Positions 8,400-17,570 of a DNA stretch of 64,000 nt are shown here, piece after piece. The position numbers were made by a program, and so were the translations under genes. A model generated the notes under the pieces. The model was given only the letters and a program-made list of their open reading frames with translations, had not been told where the DNA came from and searched no databases. This DNA is from Sulfitobacter sp. F26169L. GTDB lineage: Bacteria; Pseudomonadota; Alphaproteobacteria; Rhodobacterales; Rhodobacteraceae. The stretch lies in assembly GCF_026410285.1 (NCBI RefSeq), contig NZ_JAPMLP010000002.1, forward strand, positions 441,501 through 505,500. The letters are read 5' to 3'. Every line of letters begins with the position of its first letter. Position 1 is the stretch's first letter.

Positions 8400-9481
8400 G
8401 CCCCGTCGACCATCGTGCGCATGAAGCCGAGACGCTCCATGATCGGTGCATCGGAGAAACGGAACAGATCAAACTGGGTTTCCGCCTGAAGCGACCACGG
8501 TATCCATGAGGGGATAACAAACATATCGCCCTTGTCGAGCTTGTGGGTTTCGCCATTCAACACCACAGCGCCTGCACCATCAAACACCTGAAATACTGTT
8601 GAGCCGACTTCGCGGCGCATGGGCGTTTCCACACCAGCCCGCAGGCGGTGGAACTCAAGACGGATTGTCGGCATCACATCGCCGCCGGTGGTGGGGTTGG
8701 TATAGCGGATCGCGGCGTGACCCGGCCCCACGGTGGCGGGATGGCCCTCGTCCTCCAGCAACAGCTGCTCTGCCAACGCGCGGTCGGTGTGCTCCCAACG
8801 GTACGCGCCGATAGGAGAATTTACGGTATTTTCCAACCCGGACAAAGGGCGTAGCCCTGGATGGCACCAAAGCCGCTCGCCGCGAGAGAAATTGGGCGTG
8901 GCATAGTCGGTGACGCGCTCGGAACCGAATTCGAAAAAACCCACATCGTTCTGCTGGCTGAATGGGATGTCGAGTCCGTCAATCCATGTCATGGAATGAT
9001 CGGTGTCGTTGTGGTGTCCGTGAAAACACCAGCCCGGCGTCAGCAGCAGATCACCGCGTGACATGCGGACAGGATCACCGTTGACCACCGTCCAGACACC
9101 GTCGCCTTCAACAACAAAACGGAAGGCGTTTTGGGAATGGCGATGTTCGGGCGCGGTTTCACGGGGGCCGAGGTGCTGAATGGCGGCCCAAAGTGTCGGG
9201 CTGACATAGGCGTTTGGAGCAAGGCCGGGATTGGCGAGCCCCAGCGCACGACGCTCCCCGCCGCGCCCCACGGGGATCAGCTCGCCCGATTTTTCGGCAA
9301 GTGCATTCAGGTTCGCCCACTTCCAGACGTGGGGCACGGCTTTGGATTTGGGATGAACCGGCATCAAATCGCCAAGCTGTGTCCAGAGCGGGATAATGCT
9401 TTCTCTTTTAAACCCCTCATAGAGCGCCTTGAGTTCGGGCGTCGCATCGGGGTTCATTACGTCACTTTTTCCGTCGTCCAT
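8396..9481 (-). CDS. gentisate 1,2-dioxygenase
   Basis: A 361-residue bicupin dioxygenase that cleaves gentisate between C1 and the carboxyl-bearing carbon to give maleylpyruvate. The N-terminal cupin contains the Fe(II) ligands in APEHRHSQNAFRFVVEG and CFHGHHN; the second cupin has RREVGSTVFQVFDGAG and the IPSWIPWSL motif. Length and architecture fit the family. The ATG at 9481 has a good ribosome site (agaggaaatgac). It sits between the GST-type isomerase and the mycothiol-type isomerase, consistent with one ring-cleavage operon. Confidence 0.92.
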   Translation of the reverse strand: MDDGKSDVMNPDATPELKALYEGFKRESIIPLWTQLGDLMPVHPKSKAVPHVWKWANLNALAEKSGELIPVGRGGERRALGLANPGLAPNAYVSPTLWAAIQHLGPRETAPEHRHSQNAFRFVVEGDGVWTVVNGDPVRMSRGDLLLTPGWCFHGHHNDTDHSMTWIDGLDIPFSQQNDVGFFEFGSERVTDYATPNFSRGERLWCHPGLRPLSGLENTVNSPIGAYRWEHTDRALAEQLLLEDEGHPATVGPGHAAIRYTNPTTGGDVMPTIRLEFHRLRAGVETPMRREVGSTVFQVFDGAGAVVLNGETHKLDKGDMFVIPSWIPWSLQAETQFDLFRFSDAPIMERLGFMRTMVDGA

Positions 9482-9505
9482 GTCATTTCCTCTCTAATGA
9501 GTGCT

Positions 9506-10153
9506 TCAGACCGCATCAGGTTGATTGGGCGGTGCCGCTTTCTGGAAGGCAGGCAGCTTGTCCAGTTCGGTGAAGATGCGCGCGATTGTGGGCCAGTTTT
9601 CTGTGGGAATATCGAAGCGCTTGTTGTTCCAGACCTGCGCATAGAGGCAGATATCGGCCAGACCCGGCGCGTCACCATGGCAGAATGTTCCCGTCCCGGT
9701 ACTGTCTGTAAGTGCGGTTTCGAAGGCATCAAATGTCAGCGTGACCCAATGGGTAAACCATTCCTTCTGGGCAGCATCATCCGCGCCGAATTGGTCACCA
9801 AGACGAAACAGCACCCGAAGATTGTTCAAGGGGTGGATTTCACAGGCCAACATATAAGCCAGGGCGCGCACACGGGCGCGACCATCTGCATCTGTTGGCA
9901 ACAGTGCGGGTTCCGGATGGGTTTCGTCCAGCCATTCGATTATAGCGAGCGATTGGGTCAGGACCGTGCCGTCCTCCCGCTCAAGCGAGGGCACCAACCC
10001 TTGCGGGTTCTTGGCGAGGTAGCCCGGCGTGCGTGTCTCCCCCTTGCGCAGGGCATAGGGGATATAGTCATACTCCAACCCTTTGAGGTTCAACGCGGCC
10101 CGCAGCCGCGTTGAGGTGGAGGAGCGAAAGAAGTTATGCAGCTTCAAAGTCAT
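9506..10153 (-). CDS. maiA: maleylacetoacetate/maleylpyruvate isomerase (zeta-class GST)
   Basis: Encodes 215 residues with the zeta-class glutathione S-transferase signature: an N-terminal thioredoxin-like domain with FFRSSTSTRLRAALNLKGL (the SSTS-type catalytic serine motif) and ...NPQGLVPSLE, and an all-helical C-terminal domain. The enzyme isomerises maleylpyruvate to fumarylpyruvate using glutathione. Its ATG overlaps the stop of the fumarylpyruvate hydrolase gene by four bases. Placement next to gentisate dioxygenase favours maleylpyruvate over maleylacetoacetate as substrate; the gene symbol reflects family, not tested specificity. Confidence 0.88.
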   Translation of the reverse strand: MTLKLHNFFRSSTSTRLRAALNLKGLEYDYIPYALRKGETRTPGYLAKNPQGLVPSLEREDGTVLTQSLAIIEWLDETHPEPALLPTDADGRARVRALAYMLACEIHPLNNLRVLFRLGDQFGADDAAQKEWFTHWVTLTFDAFETALTDSTGTGTFCHGDAPGLADICLYAQVWNNKRFDIPTENWPTIARIFTELDKLPAFQKAAPPNQPDAV

Positions 10154-10845
10154 TCTTTTGGCCCGATATGTGTGGTCAGATCGCCCAGACCCTCGATCGA
10201 GACGACACATGTATCCCCCTCAACCAGCGGACCAACGCCGGCGGGCGTGCCGGTCATAATCACGTCACCCGCCTGCAATTCCATCGAGTGCGACAGGATC
10301 GAGATCATTTCAGGGATGGACCAGATCAGGTCCGCCAGATCGGCATCCTGCTTTACCTCGCCATTGACTGTCAGTTTGATCGCGCCCTTGCTTGGGTGTC
10401 CCACCTCCGACACGGGGTGTATCGGCGCGATTGGCGCGGAGCGGTCAAACCCTTTTCCCAGATCCCACGGGCGGCCCTGCTCACGCGCCTTGAGCTGAAG
10501 ATCGCGGCGGGTGAGGTCATTGCCCACGCCGTAACCCCAGACATGATCAAGCGATTTTTCCTCGGGAATATTCTTTCCCCCTGTGCCGATGACGGCGACC
10601 AGTTCTGCCTCGAAATGAAAGTTCTCGGTCTGGGGCGGGTAGGGGATGGTGACCCCGTCATCAACCACGGCATCGGCAGGCTTGAGGAAAAAGAACGGCG
10701 GATCACGATCCGGGTCTTTGCCCATCTCGCGGGCGTGCGCGGCATAGTTGCGCCCGATGCAAAAGATGCGGCGCACGGGAATGCGCTCATCACTGCCGTG
10801 CACGGCAATGGTGGGGATCTGGGCGGGATCGAATGCGTATTTCAT
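10150..10845 (-). CDS. fumarylpyruvate hydrolase (FAH family)
   Basis: A 231-residue member of the fumarylacetoacetate hydrolase family, last step of the gentisate route (fumarylpyruvate to fumarate plus pyruvate). Visible motifs are RRIFCIGRNYAAHAREMG, FHFEAELVAVIG (metal-binding Glu residues) and MTGTPAGVGPL. Length matches the short single-domain group that includes NagK and YcgM-like enzymes. The ATG at 10845 has a ggagac ribosome site. It overlaps the following isomerase gene, so dioxygenase, isomerase and hydrolase form one translationally coupled set. Confidence 0.9.
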   Translation of the reverse strand: MKYAFDPAQIPTIAVHGSDERIPVRRIFCIGRNYAAHAREMGKDPDRDPPFFFLKPADAVVDDGVTIPYPPQTENFHFEAELVAVIGTGGKNIPEEKSLDHVWGYGVGNDLTRRDLQLKAREQGRPWDLGKGFDRSAPIAPIHPVSEVGHPSKGAIKLTVNGEVKQDADLADLIWSIPEMISILSHSMELQAGDVIMTGTPAGVGPLVEGDTCVVSIEGLGDLTTHIGPKE

Positions 10846-10869
10846 CGTTCTGGGTCTCCGTTTTTTATT

Positions 10870-13800
10870 TTAGGCGGCTGGAATTTGGGTATTACTTTGG
10901 GGTGCTTTTAACAACTCTGCCGCCCGTGATTTGGCGCGGTCGAGCGATGTCATCTTCAGATCCTCATAGCCTCTGATAGTCTCGGGCAGGCGCAAAAGTT
11001 CGGTGACGGTTTCGACATTGCCATCGGTGAGCATGATTGCGCATTTGGCCAGTACATCTGCGTACCAGTCGATCGCCTCACGCTCGGCGCGCCTGCCGTA
11101 GTTGTAACCGAAGGGATCAAACGCTGTGCCGCGCAGCCCCCGCATCCGTGCCAGCAGCACCATTGCGGGCCGGAACCACGCCCCGATTGCGACCTTGCGG
11201 TCCTTGATCAACCAGCGCAGCGCGGGCGGCTGAAGGTTGTAGCTGAAGGATTTAAATCCGGGAAAGGCCGTGCGAATACGTGTCTCGAACACCGGATCGG
11301 TGAGCAGCCGCGCCACCTCGTATTCGTCTTTATAGGCCATCATCTTATGCAGGTTGCGGGCTGCAAGTTGCAACAAGGGCTGGTCTTTGTTGCCGGTTGA
11401 GTCCTGCTCGGCGCGGGTCAGCGGCGCGAGGCGTTCGACGTAGGTTTCTGCGTAGCCGCGGTTTTGATAAAGGATCAGATCACGCACCAGACCGCCGATC
11501 AGCGTGCGGGTGTCCTCGCTGTGCAGATCGAGCTTTGCCGTGATCTGCGGCACCGCTTTTGCGACATCGGCGGGAACGCGGGTTTCGGCCTCATAGGTTC
11601 TGTCCGCCAGCGTCTTGGGGCCGCGCTGCATCAGCGACTCCATCGCCGCAGGGTCACTGACCGCCAAACGCCCCGCGCGGAAAGCAAGGATATTGAGCTC
11701 GGGCGCGGTGGCCGAGGTTGTGATCGTCTCCTCGATCGCCTCTGCCGAGATGGGCAGAAATCCGGATTGATAGGCCGCGCCGACCACAATCATATTGGAC
11801 AGAATGTAGTTTCCAAACAGGCTTTCCGCGATGCTCAGCGCCGGAACGGCGGTGCTGCCGTTTTCACGCATCGAGGATTTCAGAAAGGCTTGCATGCCCG
11901 CCTGATCCGGCTGGAAATACACGTTTCGTGCCATCTCTCCCGTTGGCAGCATTTCGGAATTCACCGCTGCTGTCGTTTTAATCGCGCTGCATACGGCCAT
12001 GTTGGTCGCGTTGGTTCCCGCCGCCATGTCTAACGCGAGATAGAGATCGGCTTGCCCAGAAGAAATCTTGTTGCTGGGGATGTCCTGCTCGGGCTTTGCG
12101 ATGATCAGGCTTGATACCACGGCACCCCATTTTTGTGCCGCACCGGACTGGTCATAGGTCTTGACGTTCAGCCCGTCTTTGACCGCCGCGCGTGCAAGCA
12201 TTGCATTGAGCGACAGCACGCCTGTGCCACCAACCCCCGGGATGTAAATCGAGAACGGCCCGTCAAGCACGGGGCGCGTTGGTTCGGGATAGGTTTCGGG
12301 CAGCGCGGGGGGTGTCACCTTGCCCGGCCCTGCGCCCTCTTCAACATGCACCGAGACAAACGAGGGACATTCACCCGCGATGCATGCCTGATCCTGATTG
12401 CAGGATGATTGGTGGATCTGTGTCTTGCGACCAAAGGGAGTTTCCACTTTTTGCAGCGACATGCAGTTGGCCTTTTGGCCGCAATCGCCGCAGTTTTCGC
12501 AGACATCCTCGTTCACGATGGTAAAGGTCGTCGGCTTGGCCAGCTTGCCACGCTTCTGACGGCGGCGGCGTTCGTTCGCGCACTCCCCGTCATAGATGAG
12601 GACTGTCACGCCTTCGGTTCTCTCAAGCTCCAACAGCTTCGCGGGGATGTCATCAGGGCCGGTAAGAGACACGATAGAGGGCAGGCCCTTGAAGCGATAG
12701 GCGCGCGGCGTTTTGGTGGCCAGCACGATCTTCTTGACGCCATCCACGGCCAGCTTGCGACACATGTTGTGCACCGAATTGTCGTCGGCATATTCCTGAC
12801 CGCCGGTGTTCGCGATCACCCCGTTATAGAGGATGCGGAATGTCATCGTCTGCCCTGTCGCCACTGCATAGCGAATGTTCTGGTGACTGGCGTGGTAGTA
12901 TGACCCATCGCCCATGTTCTGCACCATGTGTTTTTTGGTGGTGTAGGGCGACAGACCGATCCACGGTAGCCCCTCACCGCCGTATTGCGTCATGGCTTCG
13001 ATGCGTTTTTCGGGCTGTTCCATGATGGCGGCAAAGACGTGACAACCGGGCGCGCCCCAAGCGATCTGCCCTTTTCCCAGTTTGGTCGAGCGGTTGTGCG
13101 GGCAGCCAGAGCAGTAATTCGGCGTTCTGTTCGCAAATTTCGGCTCAGGGTCGGCCTTCAACCGCGGGATCGGTGCTGCCTCTTTCGCGACAGGTGCGGC
13201 GACGTCCAACACACGTGCAAGGCGATCGGTCACGATGTCCACATCCATACCGCCTTCAACCGGGAACAGGCGCGCACCGTTCAGGTCACGTTTACCGATA
13301 ATTTTCGCGTTGTGGTGACCCGCAATCGCTTTGGCGACCTGTCGTTCCAGAAAATCCCGCTTTTCCTCGATCACGATGATCAAGTCCAATCCCTCGGCAA
13401 ACTCGCGAAAGAACCTCTCGTCCAGCGGGGTGAGCAGGCCGACCTTCGCCAGGCGGATGCCCTTGTGCGCCCGCGCGGCCACGTCCAGACCCAGCTTGTC
13501 CATTGATGCCCGCGCATCGGCAAAGGATTTGCCCGCAGCGACAATGCCGATCTTGTCGGAGGGGGTGGATTCCTTGATCTGGTTGAGGTTGTTGGCCCGC
13601 GCGTAGGCCAGAACCGCCTCGTGACGCTCGTTATAGAGCTTCGCTTCCGTTCCCACATTGACGACAGGAAAGAAGTTGAAATCGGTGGTCTTGGCGAAAT
13701 CGCGGCCTTCGACCTGAAACCCTTGCGGGATCACAGGCTGCGCCAAAGCGTCCAGATCGACAACTTCTCCGCCATCGCACAGCGGGGCGACCAGCTTCAT

Positions 13801-14406
13801 CGCAACCCAACAGCCGCTGAACCGCGACATTGCGGCGGCGTGCAGACCGTAATCGAGAAATTCCGAGACCGAGCCGGGGTAAACCACCGGAATACCGCTA
13901 TGCTCGAACGCAAACTCCTGTTGATAGGGTACGCTTGAGGATTTCGCCTCGTGGTCCTCCCCACTCAGAAGGATGACGGCGCCATGGGTGCTGGTGCCTG
14001 CGAAATTGCCGTGCTTGAATGCATCGCCCGATCGGTCCGCACCCGGTCCTTTCCCGTACCAGATGCCCAAAACGCCATCGGTCTCGTCCGCCTCGAAATT
14101 ATCGAGCATTTGGGTGCCCAGAAGGGAGGTCGCCCCCAGCTCTTCGTTCTGGGCGGGGTGGTGGATGATGTCGTATTGTTCGATCTTGGCGCGGTGCAAC
14201 GCCATGTCGTAACCGCCCATCGGCGAGCCGGGATAGCCGGTGATGAAGCCCTTGGTGCGCAAGCCGTTTTCCTTGTCGCGGCGCAGGTGTTCGATGGGTA
14301 AACGCACAAGCGCGTCATTGCCTGTCATAAACTGACGGTTGGCTTTCTTTACCGTGCCCTTAACGGGTTTAGCATCAGTTTGGCTTATCTTTTCCGCTTT
14401 GGTCAC
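10870..14406 (-). CDS. indolepyruvate-type 2-oxoacid:ferredoxin oxidoreductase, fused subunits
   Basis: A 1178-residue fusion of IorA and IorB-type modules. N-terminal pyrimidine/core domains begin FITGYPGSPMGGYD. The thiamine-diphosphate domain includes YCSGCPHNRSTKLG and NMGDGSYYHASHQN. A cysteine-rich ferredoxin-like stretch follows (CENCGDCGQKANC, then SSCNQDQACIAGECPS). The gamma domain has IPGVGGTGVLSLNAML, and a long C-terminal region typical of this fused family ends the protein. It oxidatively decarboxylates aryl-pyruvates to aryl-acetyl-CoA. The start is GTG at 14406, eight bases after aaggag; the longer frame upstream is unlike the family. It is in line with the gentisate genes. 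Confidence 0.88.
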   Translation of the reverse strand: MTKAEKISQTDAKPVKGTVKKANRQFMTGNDALVRLPIEHLRRDKENGLRTKGFITGYPGSPMGGYDMALHRAKIEQYDIIHHPAQNEELGATSLLGTQMLDNFEADETDGVLGIWYGKGPGADRSGDAFKHGNFAGTSTHGAVILLSGEDHEAKSSSVPYQQEFAFEHSGIPVVYPGSVSEFLDYGLHAAAMSRFSGCWVAMKLVAPLCDGGEVVDLDALAQPVIPQGFQVEGRDFAKTTDFNFFPVVNVGTEAKLYNERHEAVLAYARANNLNQIKESTPSDKIGIVAAGKSFADARASMDKLGLDVAARAHKGIRLAKVGLLTPLDERFFREFAEGLDLIIVIEEKRDFLERQVAKAIAGHHNAKIIGKRDLNGARLFPVEGGMDVDIVTDRLARVLDVAAPVAKEAAPIPRLKADPEPKFANRTPNYCSGCPHNRSTKLGKGQIAWGAPGCHVFAAIMEQPEKRIEAMTQYGGEGLPWIGLSPYTTKKHMVQNMGDGSYYHASHQNIRYAVATGQTMTFRILYNGVIANTGGQEYADDNSVHNMCRKLAVDGVKKIVLATKTPRAYRFKGLPSIVSLTGPDDIPAKLLELERTEGVTVLIYDGECANERRRRQKRGKLAKPTTFTIVNEDVCENCGDCGQKANCMSLQKVETPFGRKTQIHQSSCNQDQACIAGECPSFVSVHVEEGAGPGKVTPPALPETYPEPTRPVLDGPFSIYIPGVGGTGVLSLNAMLARAAVKDGLNVKTYDQSGAAQKWGAVVSSLIIAKPEQDIPSNKISSGQADLYLALDMAAGTNATNMAVCSAIKTTAAVNSEMLPTGEMARNVYFQPDQAGMQAFLKSSMRENGSTAVPALSIAESLFGNYILSNMIVVGAAYQSGFLPISAEAIEETITTSATAPELNILAFRAGRLAVSDPAAMESLMQRGPKTLADRTYEAETRVPADVAKAVPQITAKLDLHSEDTRTLIGGLVRDLILYQNRGYAETYVERLAPLTRAEQDSTGNKDQPLLQLAARNLHKMMAYKDEYEVARLLTDPVFETRIRTAFPGFKSFSYNLQPPALRWLIKDRKVAIGAWFRPAMVLLARMRGLRGTAFDPFGYNYGRRAEREAIDWYADVLAKCAIMLTDGNVETVTELLRLPETIRGYEDLKMTSLDRAKSRAAELLKAPQSNTQIPAA

Positions 14407-14515
14407 GTGCGTGCTCCTTGAAACGTATAGATCTGGCTGGTGGCGGAGGGCGCGGCAAGGTAGGTGCCGCGCCTCTCTGAAGACCACTGGTTCTGCGTTT
14501 TCTGCCTCATGCCGC

Positions 14516-15829
14516 TCACATCATATTCGGCAAAAAGAGAACGATGCCGGAGAAAGCCAGTAGCAGAATGAGGCGAAAGATGTCCGCGATCCAGAAGGGG
14601 GTAACCCCTTTGAAGATGGTTGCCGTGGATACATCAGGCACCACGCCTTTGAGAACAAATACATTCAGCCCCACGGGCGGCGTGATCAGACTGATTTCCG
14701 TGACGACCACGACGATAATACCGAACCACACCGGGTCAAAGCCAAGAGACGTGACTAGCGGGAAGAAAATCGGAACGGTCAAAAGCAGCATCGAGAGGCT
14801 CTCGAACACGCAGCCCAACACAATGTAGATCGCAATGATGACAAGCATGACCAACATCGGCGTGGCCCCCACGCTGAGCACAAATTCGCGCAGGGCTTCG
14901 GGCAACCCTGCAAGATTCACGAAGTTGGAGAACATCCACGCCCCGATCAGCACTGCGAACAGGCCAGCAGAGGTGATGGCGGTTTCCAGCAGGGCCTCGT
15001 TTATCGACGCAAGGGTCAGCGCGCGGCGGGCAAGCGCGATCAGGAACGCGCCGGCAGCACCCATGCCCGCCGCTTCGGTCGGCGAGAAGGTCAGATGAAT
15101 CGGATAGAAATCAAAAGCACCATACAGCCCGCCGATCACGACGAAAAACAGTGCGAGTACCATCCAGATATCGCGTAAGGCAGACAGGCGTTCAGCCCAT
15201 GAACTGCGTTCTCCGGCAGGGCCTGTTTCGGGCTTGGTGCGTACAGTGTATTGTACGGCCATCAGATAGAAAACGACACCGATGAGGCCGGGAATGATAC
15301 CTGCAACAAACAGTTTGCCAATGCTGGTTTCCGTAAGCAAACCGTAGATCACCAGAATGACGCTGGGTGGGATCAGGATGCCAAGGGTGCCGCCCGCAGC
15401 GATCGAGGCGGTCGAGAGGCTGTCGGCATAGCCCATGCGGCGCATTTCGGGCATGGCGACTTTGGACATGGTTGCGGCCGTCGCAAGCGATGAGCCGCAG
15501 ATCGCCGAGAAACCGGCGCAGGCGGTGATTGTCGTCATGGCAAGGCCGCCGCGCATGTGCCCCAGAAAGACATAGGCCGCACGGTAAAGCTCGCGTGACA
15601 GCCCGCCCTTGTTCACGAATAGCCCCATCAGAATGAAAAGCGGGACAACCGAAAGCCCGTAATCCTGAGAGGTGTCAATAATCAAGCGTCCTGTCAGTGA
15701 AAGCGATGCTTTGGCATTGATGAGATAGGTCGTGCCGAAAAAACCTACGATGCCCATGGAAAACGCGATAGGTATCCGCAGGAAGGATAGAACGAGGACC
15801 ATAACAAATCCAATAATCGAGATCAGCAT
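14516..15829 (-). CDS. TRAP transporter large permease (DctM)
   Basis: A 437-residue, very hydrophobic protein with about 12 membrane segments and DctM hallmarks: SVVPLFILMGLFVNKGGLSRELY, FSAICGSSLATAATMSKVAMPEM and GGTLGILIPPSVILVIYG. It is the Na+-coupled translocation subunit of a tripartite ATP-independent periplasmic transporter. Its ATG overlaps the TAA of the small permease gene (TAATG). Being upstream and in line with the oxidoreductase and gentisate genes, it probably imports the aromatic or aryl acid that the operon degrades. Confidence 0.93.
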   Translation of the reverse strand: MLISIIGFVMVLVLSFLRIPIAFSMGIVGFFGTTYLINAKASLSLTGRLIIDTSQDYGLSVVPLFILMGLFVNKGGLSRELYRAAYVFLGHMRGGLAMTTITACAGFSAICGSSLATAATMSKVAMPEMRRMGYADSLSTASIAAGGTLGILIPPSVILVIYGLLTETSIGKLFVAGIIPGLIGVVFYLMAVQYTVRTKPETGPAGERSSWAERLSALRDIWMVLALFFVVIGGLYGAFDFYPIHLTFSPTEAAGMGAAGAFLIALARRALTLASINEALLETAITSAGLFAVLIGAWMFSNFVNLAGLPEALREFVLSVGATPMLVMLVIIAIYIVLGCVFESLSMLLLTVPIFFPLVTSLGFDPVWFGIIVVVVTEISLITPPVGLNVFVLKGVVPDVSTATIFKGVTPFWIADIFRLILLLAFSGIVLFLPNMM

Positions 15830-16347
15830 TACAGGTCCTCATCTTGCGTTGAAGGTTTCAGGAAGTAATTGACCAGCCGCAAGATATAGATGCCGCAGCA
15901 GGCATAGAGGGCGATGGACACAAAATAGATCAGGTAATATTGAGGGATGTTGAGGATTTCAGTCACTTCATTGTACCCTTTGCTGCGCGTCCCGATCGTC
16001 CAGATACGGTAAGCCGGGTAGACCAACGCGATGAGGCAAACCACATCCACCATGAAATCCCGAATACGTGCGGCGCGCGATTTGAAAAAGCCGTCAAAAA
16101 GGTCAACGACGATGTGATCACCCTTGAGTGTCGCCATCGGCAACGCTGCGAACACGATCACAGCCATCGCCATTTCTGTGAGTTCTGCCGAGTAGCTAAG
16201 GGGCGCCGAAAAGACGCTACGCGAGATGACATCGAAAAAGGTGAGCCCCATCAAGAAAAACAGGGTCAGCCCCGCGATAATCGCGGGACCGATTGCAAGC
16301 CTGTTGGCGAGGCTTGTCGCGCGGGACAGGTTTGTCTGCTCCGTCAT
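15829..16347 (-). CDS. TRAP transporter small permease (DctQ)
   Basis: A 172-residue protein with four predicted membrane helices (about residues 17-40, 50-70, 90-112, 135-155) and the DctQ layout, including the segment LPMATLKGDHIVVDLFDGFF. It docks onto the large permease in TRAP systems. The gene lies three bases after the DctP stop and overlaps the DctM start, so the three are one unit. The sequence is poorly conserved in this family; the call rests on topology, the MATLKGDHI signature and context. Confidence 0.9.
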   Translation of the reverse strand: MTEQTNLSRATSLANRLAIGPAIIAGLTLFFLMGLTFFDVISRSVFSAPLSYSAELTEMAMAVIVFAALPMATLKGDHIVVDLFDGFFKSRAARIRDFMVDVVCLIALVYPAYRIWTIGTRSKGYNEVTEILNIPQYYLIYFVSIALYACCGIYILRLVNYFLKPSTQDEDL

Positions 16348-16350
16348 GAT

Positions 16351-17382
16351 TTAGCCGCCATCCTTCAGACGGGAAAATTCCGCTTTGAAGAATTCATAAG
16401 CGGCAGGCGCGTCGATATTTTTCGCCGGAAAGCTATCAAGAACCTCGGCAACGATTGCGTCGCTTTTTACAGCCCAGGCCGCTTGGTCGGATTCTGACGC
16501 GGTGCGGAACGTATTATCGCCAGCGGCTTCGAGGGCTGCAAAACCATCGGCATCGAATTCATCCCAGTACGCCCCTGTGATCCGCGACAATTCCTCGCCA
16601 AAGAGTTCATCCAGCGCGGCCTGATCCTCTTTACTTAGTGCGTTGAACGCATCTTGATTCATCACGGTGGCGGAGGAAGTGTGGTAGAAACCGCTGGGCA
16701 TCTGATATGAGTGTTCGGCGACTTCTGTCAGGCGAAAGCCCAGTTTGGCTTCCATCGGCATCAGAACGCCATCTGCCGCATTTGAATCAAGTGTTTCATA
16801 AACACGGGGGGCAGGGACGTTGATTGCAGAGGCTTCAAGCGCTTCCCCTACCAATCCCGCAACGCCGCCACCAATCCGCAGTTTCATCCCAGCAATCTGA
16901 TCAAGCGTTTCTATCTCTGTCGAGGAATGCAGCATGCCGTCGCCATGGGAATGCAGTGCCAGAACTTTCAGATCACGGTGCTCATTGGCTTGCGCGAAAA
17001 ACTTTTCGAAGGTGCGCCAGTAGGCAACGGAGTAAGCCTCGGCGGAGCCCCCAAAGCCGGGCAGCTCTGCAATGGTCGCAGATGGAAATCTGCCTGGTGA
17101 GTAGTTGTGCACAATCCACGCGATGTCAGCGATGCCATCTGTTATAATATCTGCCTGCGCAGGTGGTGGTGCCAGATTAAATTTCATTTCGGCAGTAACA
17201 CGCCCGTCTGTCGCCTCTTCAATGCGGCGGATCAGGTCGGGGAACATTTTGGCGTTCACACCGTGTGTTGGTGGTGCCCAAGCTGAAATGGTCAACGTAG
17301 TCTCTTGTGCATTGGCTGCTGTAAAACTCATCGCGGCTGCGGCGGCTGTAAGCCACACTGTCAATTTGTTCGTTTTATTCAT
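16351..17382 (-). CDS. TRAP transporter substrate-binding protein (DctP)
   Basis: A 343-residue periplasmic protein with a signal peptide cleaved near AANAQE and a mature start TLTISAWAPPTHGVNAKM typical of DctP. The central motif GMKLRIGGGVAGLVGEAL contains the conserved arginine that binds the substrate carboxylate, followed by APRVYETLDSNAADGVLMPME. The ATG at 17382 has a strong ribosome site (gggagg). First gene of the long minus-strand operon that runs to the gentisate genes. The ligand is probably an aromatic or aryl carboxylate (inference from downstream enzymes). Confidence 0.92.
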   Translation of the reverse strand: MNKTNKLTVWLTAAAAAMSFTAANAQETTLTISAWAPPTHGVNAKMFPDLIRRIEEATDGRVTAEMKFNLAPPPAQADIITDGIADIAWIVHNYSPGRFPSATIAELPGFGGSAEAYSVAYWRTFEKFFAQANEHRDLKVLALHSHGDGMLHSSTEIETLDQIAGMKLRIGGGVAGLVGEALEASAINVPAPRVYETLDSNAADGVLMPMEAKLGFRLTEVAEHSYQMPSGFYHTSSATVMNQDAFNALSKEDQAALDELFGEELSRITGAYWDEFDADGFAALEAAGDNTFRTASESDQAAWAVKSDAIVAEVLDSFPAKNIDAPAAYEFFKAEFSRLKDGG

Positions 17383-17466
17383 TCGGTGGTCCTCCCGGTT
17401 CGTTATTTGCTGATCTGGTTATCGTCGGCCTGATCTCTTGGATTCGATCTTTCGCAATTTACTTTA

Positions 17467-17480
17467 CATATAAAAATATG
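17467..17480. promoter_or_regulatory. candidate operator between divergent catabolic genes
   Basis: The short perfect inverted repeat CATAT-AAAA-ATATG lies in the AT-rich divergent region between the TRAP/gentisate operon (start 17382) and the thioesterase gene (start 17571). Two tandem MarR genes follow the thioesterase, and MarR proteins commonly bind such AT-rich palindromes in divergent promoters. Both the site and its regulator are inferences. Confidence 0.35.
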
Positions 17481-17570
17481 CTTTACCATACAAAAAAATC
17501 AAACCAGACTGTCCGCATGGCAATTTGCGAAAATTTGCGGGTTGCCACCCTGAACCGAGGAAACAAGCCA

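Noticed and set aside
9131..10114. Long open frame antisense to gentisate dioxygenase and the GST isomerase (327 codons, plus strand)
   Set aside because: Shadow of two clearly identified genes; no ribosome site, and composition is typical of antisense frames in high-GC DNA.
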